Source: Chitinophagaceae bacterium (GTDB taxonomy: Bacteria; Bacteroidota; Bacteroidia; Chitinophagales; Chitinophagaceae). From it: a stretch of DNA of 15,837 nucleotides. The stretch lies in assembly GCA_025963615.1 (NCBI GenBank), contig JAOQAL010000375.1, forward strand, positions 1-15,837. The letters run 5' to 3'. Each line of letters begins with the position of its first letter. Position 1 is the first letter of the stretch. The notes beneath the pieces were generated by a model, which was given only the letters and a program-made list of their open reading frames with translations, ran no database searches and was not told the origin of the DNA. Positions 1-7,644 of the stretch are shown here, piece by piece. The position numbers and the translations under genes are program-made.

Positions 1-296
1 CGGAAGGAATCCTGCTCAATGGTCATGCTGAATTCTTTAATATACGTTACAAAATCGCAGCAGAAAGTGTAGTATTCTTTTTTATTTTTTTTTCTTTCCA
101 GGTAAAGATCCGTCGTTAACCGGAAACAGCAGAGAAGGGCATCCACCCCCTCGGCCAGTTCTATATGCTTGATGTATCCATGTCCGGTATCATCAGGAAA
201 GTATACCGTGTTCTCAATAATTTTAGTTCCCAGGGATTTTGCGACTTGCTCCAGGAATCTGTGGTAAGAAGTGAGCTCGTATTTAATTTCGATCAT
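1..296 (-). CDS. Probable AraC-family transcriptional regulator, N-terminal part (runs off the left edge)
   Basis: An open frame starts at ATG 296..294 and continues to the window edge without a stop, giving 98 complete codons. AGGA lies about nine bases upstream of the ATG. The visible part is the N-terminal ligand or dimer domain: it opens MIEIKYELTSYHRFLEQ and later has a GHGYIKHIELAEG-like stretch followed by a DLYLERKK segment. This layout is typical of the roughly 300-residue Bacteroidota AraC-type regulators, which carry their HTH_18 DNA-binding domain at the C-terminus. That domain would lie outside the window, so the family call rests on the N-terminal pattern alone. The pspC-like gene is 101 bp upstream on the same strand; co-transcription is possible but not shown. 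The plus-strand frame at 165-359 is only its shadow. Confidence 0.6.
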   Translation of the reverse strand, partial: MIEIKYELTSYHRFLEQVAKSLGTKIIENTVYFPDDTGHGYIKHIELAEGVDALLCCFRLTTDLYLERKKNKKEYYTFCCDFVTYIKEFSMTIEQDSF

Positions 297-397
297 TTTG
301 TGTCCTGCAAAAGAAACTTATCATGTCATGCAAAAAATAGTTGTGTAATCAAAAAATAAAAATTACGCGTGAATTAACAGTAACAGTTCACTGCCAC

Positions 398-619
398 CTA
401 TAGGTATTTCAGGGGATTGCGACGGGCGTTGAGTATATATTTTTTAATATTCATCCAGAAAGCTAAAACCATATAAATAATAATCGGCGAACCCATTGTC
501 AGAAATGAAATATAGATGAACCACATTCGAATCCGGCTGGATGCTATACCTATTTTATCGCCAATGGCGGCACAAACACCAAAGGCGCTCCATTCCACAA
601 AAGCTTTAAACCTATTCAT
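398..619 (-). CDS. Small PspC-domain membrane protein
   Basis: This 73-residue protein is essentially a single PspC domain. Residues 8-28 hold the conserved EWSAFGVCAAIGDKIGI segment (FGVCA...G..IG). It is followed by SRIRMWFIYISF and a hydrophobic segment at about residues 31-57 (one long or two short membrane passes) ending in WMNIKKYI. In Proteobacteria PspC senses envelope stress and relieves PspA. In Bacteroidota such short stand-alone versions are common, have no PspA partner nearby, and their role is uncertain. The protein ends in a short basic tail. The gene is divergent from aconitase, with about 300 bp between the starts, and lies upstream of the AraC-like gene on the same strand. 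Family assignment is good; function is inferred only. Confidence 0.8.
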   Translation of the reverse strand: MNRFKAFVEWSAFGVCAAIGDKIGIASSRIRMWFIYISFLTMGSPIIIYMVLAFWMNIKKYILNARRNPLKYL

Positions 620-916
620 AGAGCTAATTTAAAAAACTTTCAGCAGTATTAATAATGAAAGTCGCTTTCTACGTTATTCCTTGTTATTTTTTTAACACCG
701 GGGTTTTCCCGGGTTTTTCCGAAATTGTGCGTCCCTCTAGCTAAACAGGGGATACCGCTGCAAATAACGAACTGATTTTTTTACTGCCTCATATTTAATT
801 AATTTCGCCGCACATTCACCATTTAAGATTTGCGAATGCAGGATGCAGGTTTACCGTCCACAGGCCGATGCCTCCAATCCGTAATCGTCAATCATCAATC
901 TAAAATGTTCACCTAT

Positions 917-3184
917 ATGGTTTTTGACCTCGACCTCATTAAAAAAATTTATACGGAAATGCCGGGTAAGATCGCAGCGGCCCGCAAATTAGTTGGTGGC
1001 CCGCTTACACTGGCCGAAAAAATTTTATATTCTCACCTCTATAATACGGCTGGCAAAGCTTTTGAAAGAGGAAAGGACTATGTAGACTTTGCGCCCGACC
1101 GGGTAGCCATGCAGGATGCTACGGCACAGATGGCTCTTTTGCAGTTCAGTACGGCAGGTCGTACTAAAGTAGCGGTCCCCTCCACGGTGCATTGCGATCA
1201 CCTGATACAGGCTAAAACCGGTGCAGCAGAGGATCTTGCTACCGCCATTACCGTAAATAAAGAGGTGTATGATTTTCTCGCCTCGATCTCTGATAAATAT
1301 GGTATCGGTTTTTGGAAACCTGGTGCTGGCATTATTCACCAGGTTGTTTTAGAAAATTATGCTTTTCCTGGCGGAATGATGATTGGTACCGACTCTCATA
1401 CTCCCAACGCGGGTGGTCTCGGCATGGTAGCCATTGGTGTTGGAGGTGCCGACGCAGTAGATGTAATGGCCGGACTGGCATGGGAACTTAAAATGCCTAA
1501 ATTAATAGGAGTGAAGCTTACCGGAAAACTCAACGGATGGACTTCCTGCAAGGATGTAATTCTTTGGGTGGCTGGCCAACTGACCGTAAAAGGTGGAACC
1601 GGAGCCATTGTGGAATATTTTGGAGAAGGTGCGGATAGCATGAGTGCAACCGGGAAAGGAACGGTGTGTAATATGGGTGCGGAAATCGGCGCTACCTGTT
1701 CTTTATTCGCCTATGATGAAAAAATGAGCAGTTATTTAAAAGCAACTGGGCGGGAAGAAGTGGCGGCGTTAGCCGACGGCATCCGCGAACACCTTCGCCC
1801 CGACCCCGAAGTATATGCCAATCCAAAACAATTTTACGATGAAGTGCTGGAGCTAGACCTGGCAGCCTTAGAGCCTTATGTGAATGGGCCTTTCACGCCG
1901 GATTTGGCAACTCCTATTTCTAAAATGGCGGAAGCTGTAAAAGCGAATGGCTGGCCCGCCAAACTGGAAGTGGCATTAATAGGCAGTTGCACCAATTCAT
2001 CGTATGAAGATATCAGTCGCAGCGCTTCCATTGTGAAAGACGCTGTAGGCAAAGGATTAAAAACAAATTCAGAATTTACGATTACCCCTGGCAGTGAACT
2101 CGTTCGCTTCACCATCGAAAGAGATGGTTTCATCAAACAGTTTGAAGATGTGGGCGGCGTAGTATTAGCCAATGCCTGCGGTCCCTGTATTGGCCAATGG
2201 GCCCGTCATATTGATGACCCCAACCGCAAAAACACAATCATTACATCTTTCAATAGAAATTTCGCAAAACGTAATGATGGCAATGCAAGCACGCACGCCT
2301 TTGTGGCGAGTCCTGAATTAGTAACGGCAATGGCTATTGCTGGTACTATTGCATTTAATCCTTTAACAGATAAACTCACCAATGCAAAGGGCGAAAGCGT
2401 GCTACTGGCAGAACCAAAAGGTTTTGAATTGCCGCCTAAAGGTTTTGCGGTTGAGGATGCCGGTTACCAGGCGCCCGCACTGGATGGAAGTAAAGTGCAG
2501 GTGGTGGTTGACCCTGAGTCAAAACGTTTGCAATTGCTGAAACCATTCCTGGCTTGGGAAGGCAGCGACCTGAAAGGATTGAAGTTATTGATAAAAGCCA
2601 AAGGGAAATGTACCACGGATCATATTTCTATGGCAGGCCCCTGGTTAAAGTTCCGGGGTCATCTTGACAATATCAGCAATAACATGCTGATCGGCGCTGT
2701 AAATTTTTATAACGATAAGACAGATACTGTAAAAAATCAACTGACTGGTGAATATGGGCCGGTACCGGCAACGGCAAGGTTTTACAAAGCATCGGGTGTC
2801 GGCAGTATCGTAGTGGGCGATGAAAATTATGGAGAGGGTTCGTCAAGGGAACATGCAGCCATGGAACCAAGACACCTGGGTGTCCGGGCTATACTGGTCC
2901 GTTCTTTTGCCCGCATTCATGAAACAAATTTGAAAAAGCAGGGCATGCTGGCATTGACGTTTGCCAATAAGGAGGACTATGATAAAGTGCAGGAAGATGA
3001 TAGCATCGATATCGTTGGATTGACATCGTTTACTCCCGGCGTACCTCTTACGGTGGTGCTGAACCACATCGACGGAACGAAAGATTCTATTCATGTAAAC
3101 CATACCTACAATGAACCCCAGATTGAGTGGTTTAAAGCCGGTGGTGCGTTGAATGTGATACGGGCTGAGTTCGCGAAGATGTAA
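917..3184 (+). CDS. acnA: Aconitate hydratase (mitochondrial-type aconitase)
   Basis: Aconitase interconverts citrate and isocitrate in the TCA cycle using a [4Fe-4S] cluster in the cytoplasm. From the ATG at 917 the protein has 755 residues, the usual length for this class. The cluster cysteines are C358 (in [10 protein letters not shown]) and C421 and C424 (in ACGPCIGQW). The swivel-domain catalytic motif [15 protein letters not shown] places S642 and R644. These numbers equal those of mature pig heart aconitase, so this is the mitochondrial type rather than AcnB or the IRP-like Acn[10 protein letters not shown] and the [13 protein letters not shown] stretch are also present. Start choice: the frame is open to a TTG at 830, with ATGs at 836, 905 and 917. 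The family starts at about [12 protein letters not shown], which favours 917, with 905 as the alternative. A strong hairpin follows the stop. The gene appears monocistronic. Confidence 0.95.
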   Translation: MVFDLDLIKKIYTEMPGKIAAARKLVGGPLTLAEKILYSHLYNTAGKAFERGKDYVDFAPDRVAMQDATAQMALLQFSTAGRTKVAVPSTVHCDHLIQAKTGAAEDLATAITVNKEVYDFLASISDKYGIGFWKPGAGIIHQVVLENYAFPGGMMIGTDSHTPNAGGLGMVAIGVGGADAVDVMAGLAWELKMPKLIGVKLTGKLNGWTSCKDVILWVAGQLTVKGGTGAIVEYFGEGADSMSATGKGTVCNMGAEIGATCSLFAYDEKMSSYLKATGREEVAALADGIREHLRPDPEVYANPKQFYDEVLELDLAALEPYVNGPFTPDLATPISKMAEAVKANGWPAKLEVALIGSCTNSSYEDISRSASIVKDAVGKGLKTNSEFTITPGSELVRFTIERDGFIKQFEDVGGVVLANACGPCIGQWARHIDDPNRKNTIITSFNRNFAKRNDGNASTHAFVASPELVTAMAIAGTIAFNPLTDKLTNAKGESVLLAEPKGFELPPKGFAVEDAGYQAPALDGSKVQVVVDPESKRLQLLKPFLAWEGSDLKGLKLLIKAKGKCTTDHISMAGPWLKFRGHLDNISNNMLIGAVNFYNDKTDTVKNQLTGEYGPVPATARFYKASGVGSIVVGDENYGEGSSREHAAMEPRHLGVRAILVRSFARIHETNLKKQGMLALTFANKEDYDKVQEDDSIDIVGLTSFTPGVPLTVVLNHIDGTKDSIHVNHTYNEPQIEWFKAGGALNVIRAEFAKM

Positions 3185-3212
3185 ATAGTCAGGATACCAA
3201 AATGATTTAGCC

Positions 3213-3276
3213 GGTAAGATGGCGGGCGGTAAGAAAGATTAATTGCAGAGCAATCCTTTCCGCCCGCGGGCTTACC
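3213..3276 (+). terminator. Hairpin terminator after aconitase
   Basis: An outer arm GGTAAG (3213-3218) pairs with CTTACC (3271-3276). An inner 8-bp stem is formed by GCGGGCGG (3222-3229) and CCGCCCGC (3260-3267). The next bases (AAAGATT against AATCCTTT) pair imperfectly. A T-rich run follows on the plus strand from 3281. It lies between the convergent aconitase and deacetylase genes. On the minus strand the following sequence is not T-rich, so it probably acts mainly on aconitase. Confidence 0.65.
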
Positions 3277-3302
3277 AGCTATTTTATTTTTATCTTCTGT
3301 AG

Positions 3303-4199
3303 TTAATTTCCCAGCATAGGGAATAATTTTTTTAATTCTTCATCACTTGGCTGAGCGCCGTATTCACATACCTCAAATGATTCAATATGTTTGGCGGCAG
3401 CTGCCTTATCCGCTCCATACCATTTTTCCATGGTCTTTCTTACTTCCGGTGTAATTGGTACCGCCGTTATTTCTGCAAGCCATTTTTCCCTTTCTTTTTT
3501 ATCTGCTGGCACTTTATCCAGGTAATGACCGATCCAGGGCAACCATTCATAGACCTGAGAGACATGCGCGTCCAGAGCATGTACTTTTTGATCAAATGAG
3601 TTGGTTATATCAACCGTAACATCTGGTCTGAAAGGATTGGGACGCTGAAAAAAATCCTGGAAATATAAGAATACCGGATTTTTTTTCAAGGCGGGTGTTT
3701 CCGGGGCTACGTTGGGTACCGCCACCATATAAGCTGCATCCTGCACCAGTACACCGGTATAACGGTGATCAGGATGATAATCATTCGGCCGCGGTGCAAG
3801 CACCATATCCGCATTCCATTCACGGATCTTGCGGATGACCTGCAACCGCACAGCCAATGTTGGCAATAACTCGCCGTCGTGATTATCTAATACATCATAA
3901 GTGACACCAAAACGTTTGCCTGCTTCTTTGGCTTCGGCTAATCTTCGTTTGGCTAACGACACTCCTTTATCGGCCTGGTGCCCGGCATCGCCATTGGTTA
4001 CGGAAACAAATTTTACTGCGTAACCCATTCGGGCAAAAATGGCTGCTGTGCCACCAGCGCGTTCATCACAATCATCCGGGTGTGCGCCGAACATAATGAT
4101 GCGGATCTTGCCATTATCTTTTTGGGCATGGGTTGCAGTGCAAATACAAAGCATAAAAAAAGAAGAAAGTACAATCAGTTTGCAGGCAATGGTTCTCAT
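3303..4199 (-). CDS. Secreted PIG-L/LmbE-family deacetylase
   Basis: This 298-residue member of the PIG-L (LmbE) family is a zinc-dependent hydrolase type that removes acetyl groups from N-acetylglucosamine-type sugars or related small molecules. Residues 1-25 are a Sec signal peptide ending in ATHA|Q, so the enzyme is exported to the periplasm or beyond. The metal motif AHPDD is at residues 39-43 (H40 and D43 as ligands). The second motif, YHPDHRYTG, starts at 141, with H142, D144 and H145 as candidate ligand and base. An NGDAGH segment near 69-74 is also typical. The substrate cannot be read from the sequence. Exported versions are common in Bacteroidota, often near carbohydrate genes, but no sugar locus surrounds this one. 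The gene converges with aconitase, and a long repeat-bearing region lies upstream. Confidence 0.88.
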   Translation of the reverse strand: MRTIACKLIVLSSFFMLCICTATHAQKDNGKIRIIMFGAHPDDCDERAGGTAAIFARMGYAVKFVSVTNGDAGHQADKGVSLAKRRLAEAKEAGKRFGVTYDVLDNHDGELLPTLAVRLQVIRKIREWNADMVLAPRPNDYHPDHRYTGVLVQDAAYMVAVPNVAPETPALKKNPVFLYFQDFFQRPNPFRPDVTVDITNSFDQKVHALDAHVSQVYEWLPWIGHYLDKVPADKKEREKWLAEITAVPITPEVRKTMEKWYGADKAAAAKHIESFEVCEYGAQPSDEELKKLFPMLGN

Positions 4200-4334
4200 A
4201 CTGTTTTTTTTTAAAGTTAATTATAAGGAATAAAACTGGTAATGATTACCGGTTCAGTGACGTTGAAGTTCTGCAATTTTATTTATTATTAAATATTTGA
4301 TTGTTGTCCCGCTTTTTGCATCCTTGTAATTAGC

Positions 4335-4371
4335 TTGACGCGCATGCGATAGCTATCGGGATTCTATTCTT
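4335..4371 (+). repeat. Short dispersed repeat, TTGACGC...ATCGGGA type, copy 1
   Basis: A segment beginning TTGACGCGCATGCGAT and containing the palindrome CGATAGCTATCG, followed by GGGATTCTATTCTT. A related copy lies at 4685-4723. The two share the preceding AATTAnC, TTGACGC, ATGCGAT and ATCGGGA blocks. In my recollection GATAGCTATC-type palindromes recur widely in Bacteroidota intergenic DNA. Copies 1 and 2 are in the same orientation, about 350 bp apart, and bracket two copies of a different repeat. Confidence 0.55.
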
Positions 4372-4387
4372 CTATGACCCCATATGG

Positions 4388-4515
4388 TTCAATATAAAAA
4401 AGGAAACATAAAAGCACATAGACAGGAAGAAAAAATCCATTTCCATCACTGTGTGGCTCTGTGTCTCCCTGTCTCCGTGGTTCAAAATTGAAAAAAGGGA
4501 GACAAAGCCCACATA
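4388..4515 (+). repeat. Dispersed intergenic repeat, family 1, copy A
   Basis: This 128-bp segment starts TTCAATATAAAAAAGG and includes a GTCTCCCTGTCTCCGTGG core. It is nearly identical to copy B (6678-6804) and clearly related to copy C (11513-11607); the first 60 bases of A and B differ at only about two positions. The centre holds the palindrome TTCAAAATTGAA. Just after it, ACAAAGC (4502-4508) pairs with GCTTTGT (4516-4522). It sits between the divergent deacetylase and isomerase genes. The minus-strand frame 4372-4566 has no protein-like features and is a by-product of the repeat. Confidence 0.85.
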
Positions 4516-4598
4516 GCTTTGTGTTTCAAAATCGTATTTTATCTCTCCCAAAACCCAGCGAAACAAAGATATTCCTTAGGCTTTTCGTGAGATTATTG

Positions 4599-4660
4599 TT
4601 TTGAGCCATAGAGGCAGGGAGCCACTGAGAATACACTGAGCCCACATAGTTTTTCTCCTT
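4599..4660 (-). repeat. Family 1 repeat, partial inverted copy D
   Basis: Read on the minus strand this segment gives GTGGCTCCCTGCCTCTATGG followed by CTCAAAA, matching the core and end of copy A (GTCTCCCTGTCTCCGTGGTTCAAAA) with several substitutions. It shares the GCCCACATAG block with the tail of copy A. It therefore forms a degenerate inverted pair with A across about 85 bp and could fold back as a long imperfect hairpin. Confidence 0.6.
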
Positions 4661-4684
4661 GTTATCATGAATAAAAAAATTACC

Positions 4685-4737
4685 TTGACGCCAATGCGAT
4701 CCATATCGGGACTACTTTTTTTTCCACAAAAAAAAGT
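4685..4737 (+). repeat. Short dispersed repeat copy 2 with a T8/A8 hairpin
   Basis: TTGACGCCAATGCGAT...ATATCGGGACTA is the second copy of the element at 4335-4371, in the same orientation. It runs directly into a perfect 10-bp hairpin: ACTTTTTTTT (4714-4723), loop CCAC, AAAAAAAAGT (4728-4737). Nothing gene-like lies between here and the isomerase start at 4845, so 4200-4844 is repeat-bearing intergenic DNA holding the promoters of the two divergent genes. I could not place those promoters convincingly. Confidence 0.55.
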
Positions 4738-4844
4738 AAGAAAAAGAAGTTTTCAATAATAAAAAGAGTTGTTTCGGGCAAACAAAACCTACATCTTATT
4801 GCATATTGTTTTTTTTTACCAAAACTTCACTAAATTTATTTTCT

Positions 4845-5762
4845 ATGAACTCAACAACACGCAGGGATTTTCTAAAAACCAGCACCGCCATGTTATCTGT
4901 TGCAATGGCCGGCAATTCATTTGATTTTTTAAAGCCCAAACCACTATTAGCTTTCTCCACATTGGGTTGCCCGGACTGGTCATTTGATAAGATATTGGAT
5001 TTTTCAGTTGCAAATAATTATGACGGGATTGAACTGCGTGGCATCCTGCGGCAGCTTGATCTTACGAAATGTCCTGAGTTTAGCAACCCGGAAAAAATAA
5101 ATGACACCCGCAAAAGGATAGAAGACCGGAAATTAAAAATTGTCGACCTCGGATCTTCGGCCGCCATGCATCACCCCGTGGGTGCTGACAGGCAAAAGAG
5201 CCTGGACGAAGCAAAACGTTTTATTGACCTGGCACAGCAGTTGAATTGTCCCAACGTCCGGGTGTTTCCCAATGAATTACCCAAAGATGGCACCCGTAGC
5301 GCCGTGGTGGAACTCATTATAAAAGGGCTACAGGAACTGGGTGAATATGCCAAAGCAACCAATGTGTGTGTGGTGATGGAAAGTCATGGCGACGCAGTAA
5401 AAACGGAAGAACTGAAATATATAATGGAATCCGCCGCCAGTGCACATACCGGGCTGGTATGGGATGTGGTAAATATGTGGACGGTAACGAAAGAGCCCCC
5501 TGCAGCCGTGTACCAGCAATTAAAAAAGTACATTCGCCATACACATATTAAAGATGCCACCCTGGCTGATGATAAGATTAACTATGTGCTATTGGGAAAA
5601 GGACAAACGCCCATTTTTGATGCCATCGATGTATTATACAAAGATGGATACAAAGGATATTACAGTTTTGAGTGGGAAAAAATGTGGCATCCTGAAATAC
5701 AGGAACCTGAAATCGCATTGGCCGATTATCCGAAAGCCATGAAGGCGCATTTTAAATTATAA
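4845..5762 (+). CDS. Tat-exported sugar phosphate isomerase/epimerase-like TIM-barrel protein
   Basis: This 305-residue protein belongs to the xylose-isomerase-like / AP-endonuclease-2 TIM-barrel family. The frame opens at a TTG (4806), but the ATG at 4845 gives MNSTTRRDFLKTS, a proper twin-arginine signal followed by a hydrophobic stretch to about residue 30. The start is therefore set at 4845 and the protein is probably exported folded. Metal-site residues fit the family: E179 (in VVMESHGD), D207 (in VWDVVN), H234 (in RHTHIKD) and E276 (in YSFEWEK). Such proteins bind a divalent metal and isomerise or epimerise keto-sugars or inositols; many exported Bacteroidota members have no known substrate. 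The gene stands alone. Its 3' end is closed by the perfect hairpin at 5780. Confidence 0.87.
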   Translation: MNSTTRRDFLKTSTAMLSVAMAGNSFDFLKPKPLLAFSTLGCPDWSFDKILDFSVANNYDGIELRGILRQLDLTKCPEFSNPEKINDTRKRIEDRKLKIVDLGSSAAMHHPVGADRQKSLDEAKRFIDLAQQLNCPNVRVFPNELPKDGTRSAVVELIIKGLQELGEYAKATNVCVVMESHGDAVKTEELKYIMESAASAHTGLVWDVVNMWTVTKEPPAAVYQQLKKYIRHTHIKDATLADDKINYVLLGKGQTPIFDAIDVLYKDGYKGYYSFEWEKMWHPEIQEPEIALADYPKAMKAHFKL

Positions 5763-5779
5763 TCTTTACTCCATAAAAA

Positions 5780-5808
5780 AATCCCGGCAGTGCACCACTG
5801 CCGGGATT
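5780..5808. terminator. Bidirectional terminator between convergent genes
   Basis: A perfect 13-bp stem: AATCCCGGCAGTG (5780-5792), loop CAC, CACTGCCGGGATT (5796-5808). It is flanked by A-runs on the left and by AAAAATATTTTTTT on the right, so it can end transcription from both the isomerase (plus) and the small secreted protein (minus). Confidence 0.9.
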
Positions 5809-5829
5809 AAAAATATTTTTTTACTGTAA

Positions 5830-6240
5830 TTATAACTTAGTGATGATGGTGTTCTCAACAACAGTCCGGTTGGTGTTAACATCAATTACATACACAGATG
5901 ATTCTTTTGTCAGCTTATTGGTTACTTCAAAGGTAGTACCTGTGATCAACGACATGTCTTCAGAATCCAGTTTATACCTTCTTGAAATTTTTTCGCCTTT
6001 TATTTTTTCAGACAAAAGGATTTTTTTATCAGCATCCCTTACGGTAACGATAAATTCAGCGTTGGTGCTATTGTTCAGTTCAAGCTGAAAAACAGGAAAA
6101 TTGTTAACGTTGCCCATAAATTTCAAGGCCGACGGTACGTCAGGATTGTTGCTTGCGAATGTAGCGTTAGAAAGTCCAAGGGTAAGGACTGTAACTAAGC
6201 CTATCGCGATCATTTTGTAATTGTTCATTGTCTTTTTCAT
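5830..6240 (-). CDS. Small secreted protein of unknown function
   Basis: I do not recognise a named family. The 136-residue protein starts with MKKTMNNYKM and a hydrophobic Sec signal peptide (about residues 10-28) with likely cleavage near ATFAS. The mature part, about 105 residues, alternates short hydrophobic and polar stretches, as in VFQLELNNS, EFIVTVRDADKKILLSEKI and TTFEVTNK. This predicts an all-beta, Ig-like sandwich. It has no cysteines and no lipobox. Similar small secreted proteins, with a MGNVNNFPVFQL-like opening, seem widespread in Chitinophagaceae. The AT-rich upstream region contains iterated AAATGTTTA motifs. It shares a bidirectional terminator with the convergent isomerase gene. 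Another start at M5 or M10 is possible but would shorten the signal peptide. Confidence 0.75.
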   Translation of the reverse strand: MKKTMNNYKMIAIGLVTVLTLGLSNATFASNNPDVPSALKFMGNVNNFPVFQLELNNSTNAEFIVTVRDADKKILLSEKIKGEKISRRYKLDSEDMSLITGTTFEVTNKLTKESSVYVIDVNTNRTVVENTIITKL

Positions 6241-6243
6241 AAA

Positions 6244-6281
6244 AAATGTTTAGGGTTTATTAAATGTTTACTAAATGTTTA
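6244..6281. promoter_or_regulatory. Iterated AAATGTTTA motif upstream of the secreted-protein gene
   Basis: The nonamer AAATGTTTA occurs three times, at 6244-6252, 6262-6270 and 6273-6281, just upstream of the start at 6240 and inside a very AT-rich stretch. It could be a regulator-binding array, a feature of the mRNA leader, or low-complexity drift. No clear TAnnTTTG promoter is visible; the nearest is AACTTTTG on the minus strand at 6323-6316. Confidence 0.35.
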
Positions 6282-6380
6282 TTAAATAATTTTTTGTTTA
6301 AAAATTTCACAGCAGCAAAAGTTCAAGGCAAACAACTGAAAAAATAAATTGGGGAGTGATCATTTTCCCGGTGGTCAGGC

Positions 6381-6400
6381 AAGCCTTGCAAGGCTTTTTT
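6381..6400 (+). terminator. Orphan terminator-like hairpin in a gene-free stretch
   Basis: AAGCCTT (6381-6387), loop GC, AAGGCTT (6390-6396), running into six T residues: the form of an intrinsic terminator on the plus strand. No plus-strand gene lies upstream, because the secreted protein is transcribed the other way. The rest of 6300-6677 shows nothing firm. A short stop-to-stop frame at 6340-6474 has protein-like composition but no start codon and no family I recognise. This may mark the end of a small RNA or a gene remnant. Confidence 0.4.
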
Positions 6401-6677
6401 CGTTTGATGATGTAAAGGTATATTGCGAAACCGCAGGATTCAAACTAAGATTGTTCCCTTTTGATTATGCGTAACGCCGTTTCCACCGGCTGAAACCCTT
6501 GCCAGTAAAGCAATTTAACAAAAAATTGCACGGATGTCCAACCTCTTTTTTGACCCGTTTTCTGAGGATATAAAATACGAAAATGAGCTTTTTATAATGG
6601 TTTACCAGTAACATAAAAATGGATGTTTATCATCCGCCCGGCGCGGCTTCCAGAGATTCAAATTCAACAAAGATCCT

Positions 6678-6804
6678 TTCAATATAAAAAAGGAAACACA
6701 AAAGCACATACACAGGAAGAAAAAATCCATTCTCATCACTGTGAGTCTCTTGTCTCCCTGTCTCCGTGGTTCAAAATTGAAAAAAGGGAGACAGAGCGGA
6801 CATA
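6678..6804 (+). repeat. Dispersed intergenic repeat, family 1, copy B
   Basis: Same orientation as, and nearly identical to, copy A (4388-4515), including the CAGGAAGAAAAAATCCAT block, the TGTCTCCCTGTCTCCGTGG core, the TTCAAAATTGAA palindrome and the GGGAGAC tail. It lies just downstream of the receiver gene. The plus-strand frame at 6623-6805 mostly translates this repeat and is not a gene. Confidence 0.85.
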
Positions 6805-6892
6805 ATTTTTTGTTTTACTTGTTATTCAGAAGTGGATGTGTGGAATGCTGATCCTTCTCAAAAAAATGAACGGACTCTCGGCTAAAAACCAG

Positions 6893-7300
6893 TTACCCTT
6901 TGGTATCCTGGTAAGTTTGCATTGCGAAGGCGAGCTCCTGGTGAAGCTTACTGATATCCGTAGGTTTTGTAATAAAGTAAACGGCGCCGAGTTTTTTTGT
7001 TTCATCAATATCATTTTCAGACGAGGAAGTGGAAAGAATGATCACCGGGATATGTTTCAAAGCCTTATCTTTCTTTAATTCTGCAAGACATACCCGCCCA
7101 TCCATGCGGGGCATATTCAAATCAAGAAAAATTAAATCAGGTTTTCGTTCCATCCCGTTACGGAGCTTGCGCAATGCGTCTTCGCCATCCATAGCGGTAA
7201 GGCATTTTACCGAAGCATCGATTTTATGAATGGCTTCAGTAAAAAAATAACAGTCGTCAGGGTCATCATCAATTACCAAAAATATTTTTTTGCTGTTCAT
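6893..7300 (-). CDS. Single-domain response regulator (CheY/Rcp1-like receiver)
   Basis: From ATG at 7300 this is a 135-residue stand-alone receiver domain with no output domain. Conserved residues are present: the acidic cluster D11-D13, the phospho-acceptor D60 (in LIFLDLNMP), S90/T91 (in VIILSTSS) and K112 (in FITKP). The opening KKIFLVIDDDPDD and overall form match Rcp1-type regulators, which take phosphate from phytochrome-like histidine kinases. An upstream in-frame ATG at 7333 would add 11 residues. A TAGTTTTG promoter element at 7354-7347 would leave almost no leader for that start but about 40 bases for 7300, so 7300 is preferred. It is divergent from the CheB-CheR-kinase gene, which lacks a receiver, so it is the likely phosphorylation partner. 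Confidence 0.9.
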   Translation of the reverse strand: MNSKKIFLVIDDDPDDCYFFTEAIHKIDASVKCLTAMDGEDALRKLRNGMERKPDLIFLDLNMPRMDGRVCLAELKKDKALKHIPVIILSTSSSENDIDETKKLGAVYFITKPTDISKLHQELAFAMQTYQDTKG

Positions 7301-7346
7301 TTCAGGTTGGACTTTATAATTCCAAATGCTCATTATAAGAAGGCAA

Positions 7347-7373
7347 CAAAACTAAGATAAAAACACAAACAAA
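7347..7373 (-). promoter_or_regulatory. Candidate Bacteroidota promoter of the receiver gene
   Basis: On the minus strand TAGTTTTG (7354-7347) matches the Bacteroidota -7 consensus TAnnTTTG. A TTTG (7373-7370) stands 15 bases upstream as a possible -33 element, which is shorter than usual spacing. The remaining intergenic DNA (7374-7644) shows no further gene, repeat or strong hairpin. It must hold the promoter of the divergent kinase gene, for which TTG (7601-7603) plus TACTTTAT (7624-7631) is only a weak candidate. Confidence 0.35.
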
Positions 7374-7644
7374 CCTTATTGGGCAACTTTCTACCCATCG
7401 TGGGGCAATACCGGTAAAACTACTAATAGTTATGAATGAATTTAATTCACCTTCCTAACGGCGGTAGAGTGATTATTAATCAATTAACTGTTTAAAGATT
7501 TTAACAATGATTTTAATTATAGGAGCCCGGTAGTAAGTGTAAAAACTTAGTCAATGACTGCCAGGTTTACTATGAGGTGACACACAAACTATAATAGCTA
7601 TTGGCGGCGATAAAGCGTAGCTTTACTTTATTTCTTCCGTAAAA

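Noticed and set aside
698..718. Hairpin CCGGG-GTTTT-CCCGG followed by GTTTTT between the divergent pspC-like gene and aconitase
   Set aside because: The stem is only 5 bp, no plus-strand gene precedes it, and homopolymer-rich sequence makes chance likely.
830..916. Longer aconitase N-terminus starting at the TTG at 830 or ATG at 836
   Set aside because: The extra 25-29 residues do not resemble the family N-terminus, which begins around [12 protein letters not shown].
4372..4566. Minus-strand 64-residue frame
   Set aside because: It lies within family 1 copy A and its composition follows the repeat.
6340..6474. Possible gene remnant with a protein-like stretch ending FKLRLFPFDYA
   Set aside because: There is no start codon, no family I recognise, and the hairpin at 6381 lies inside it; too weak to call.
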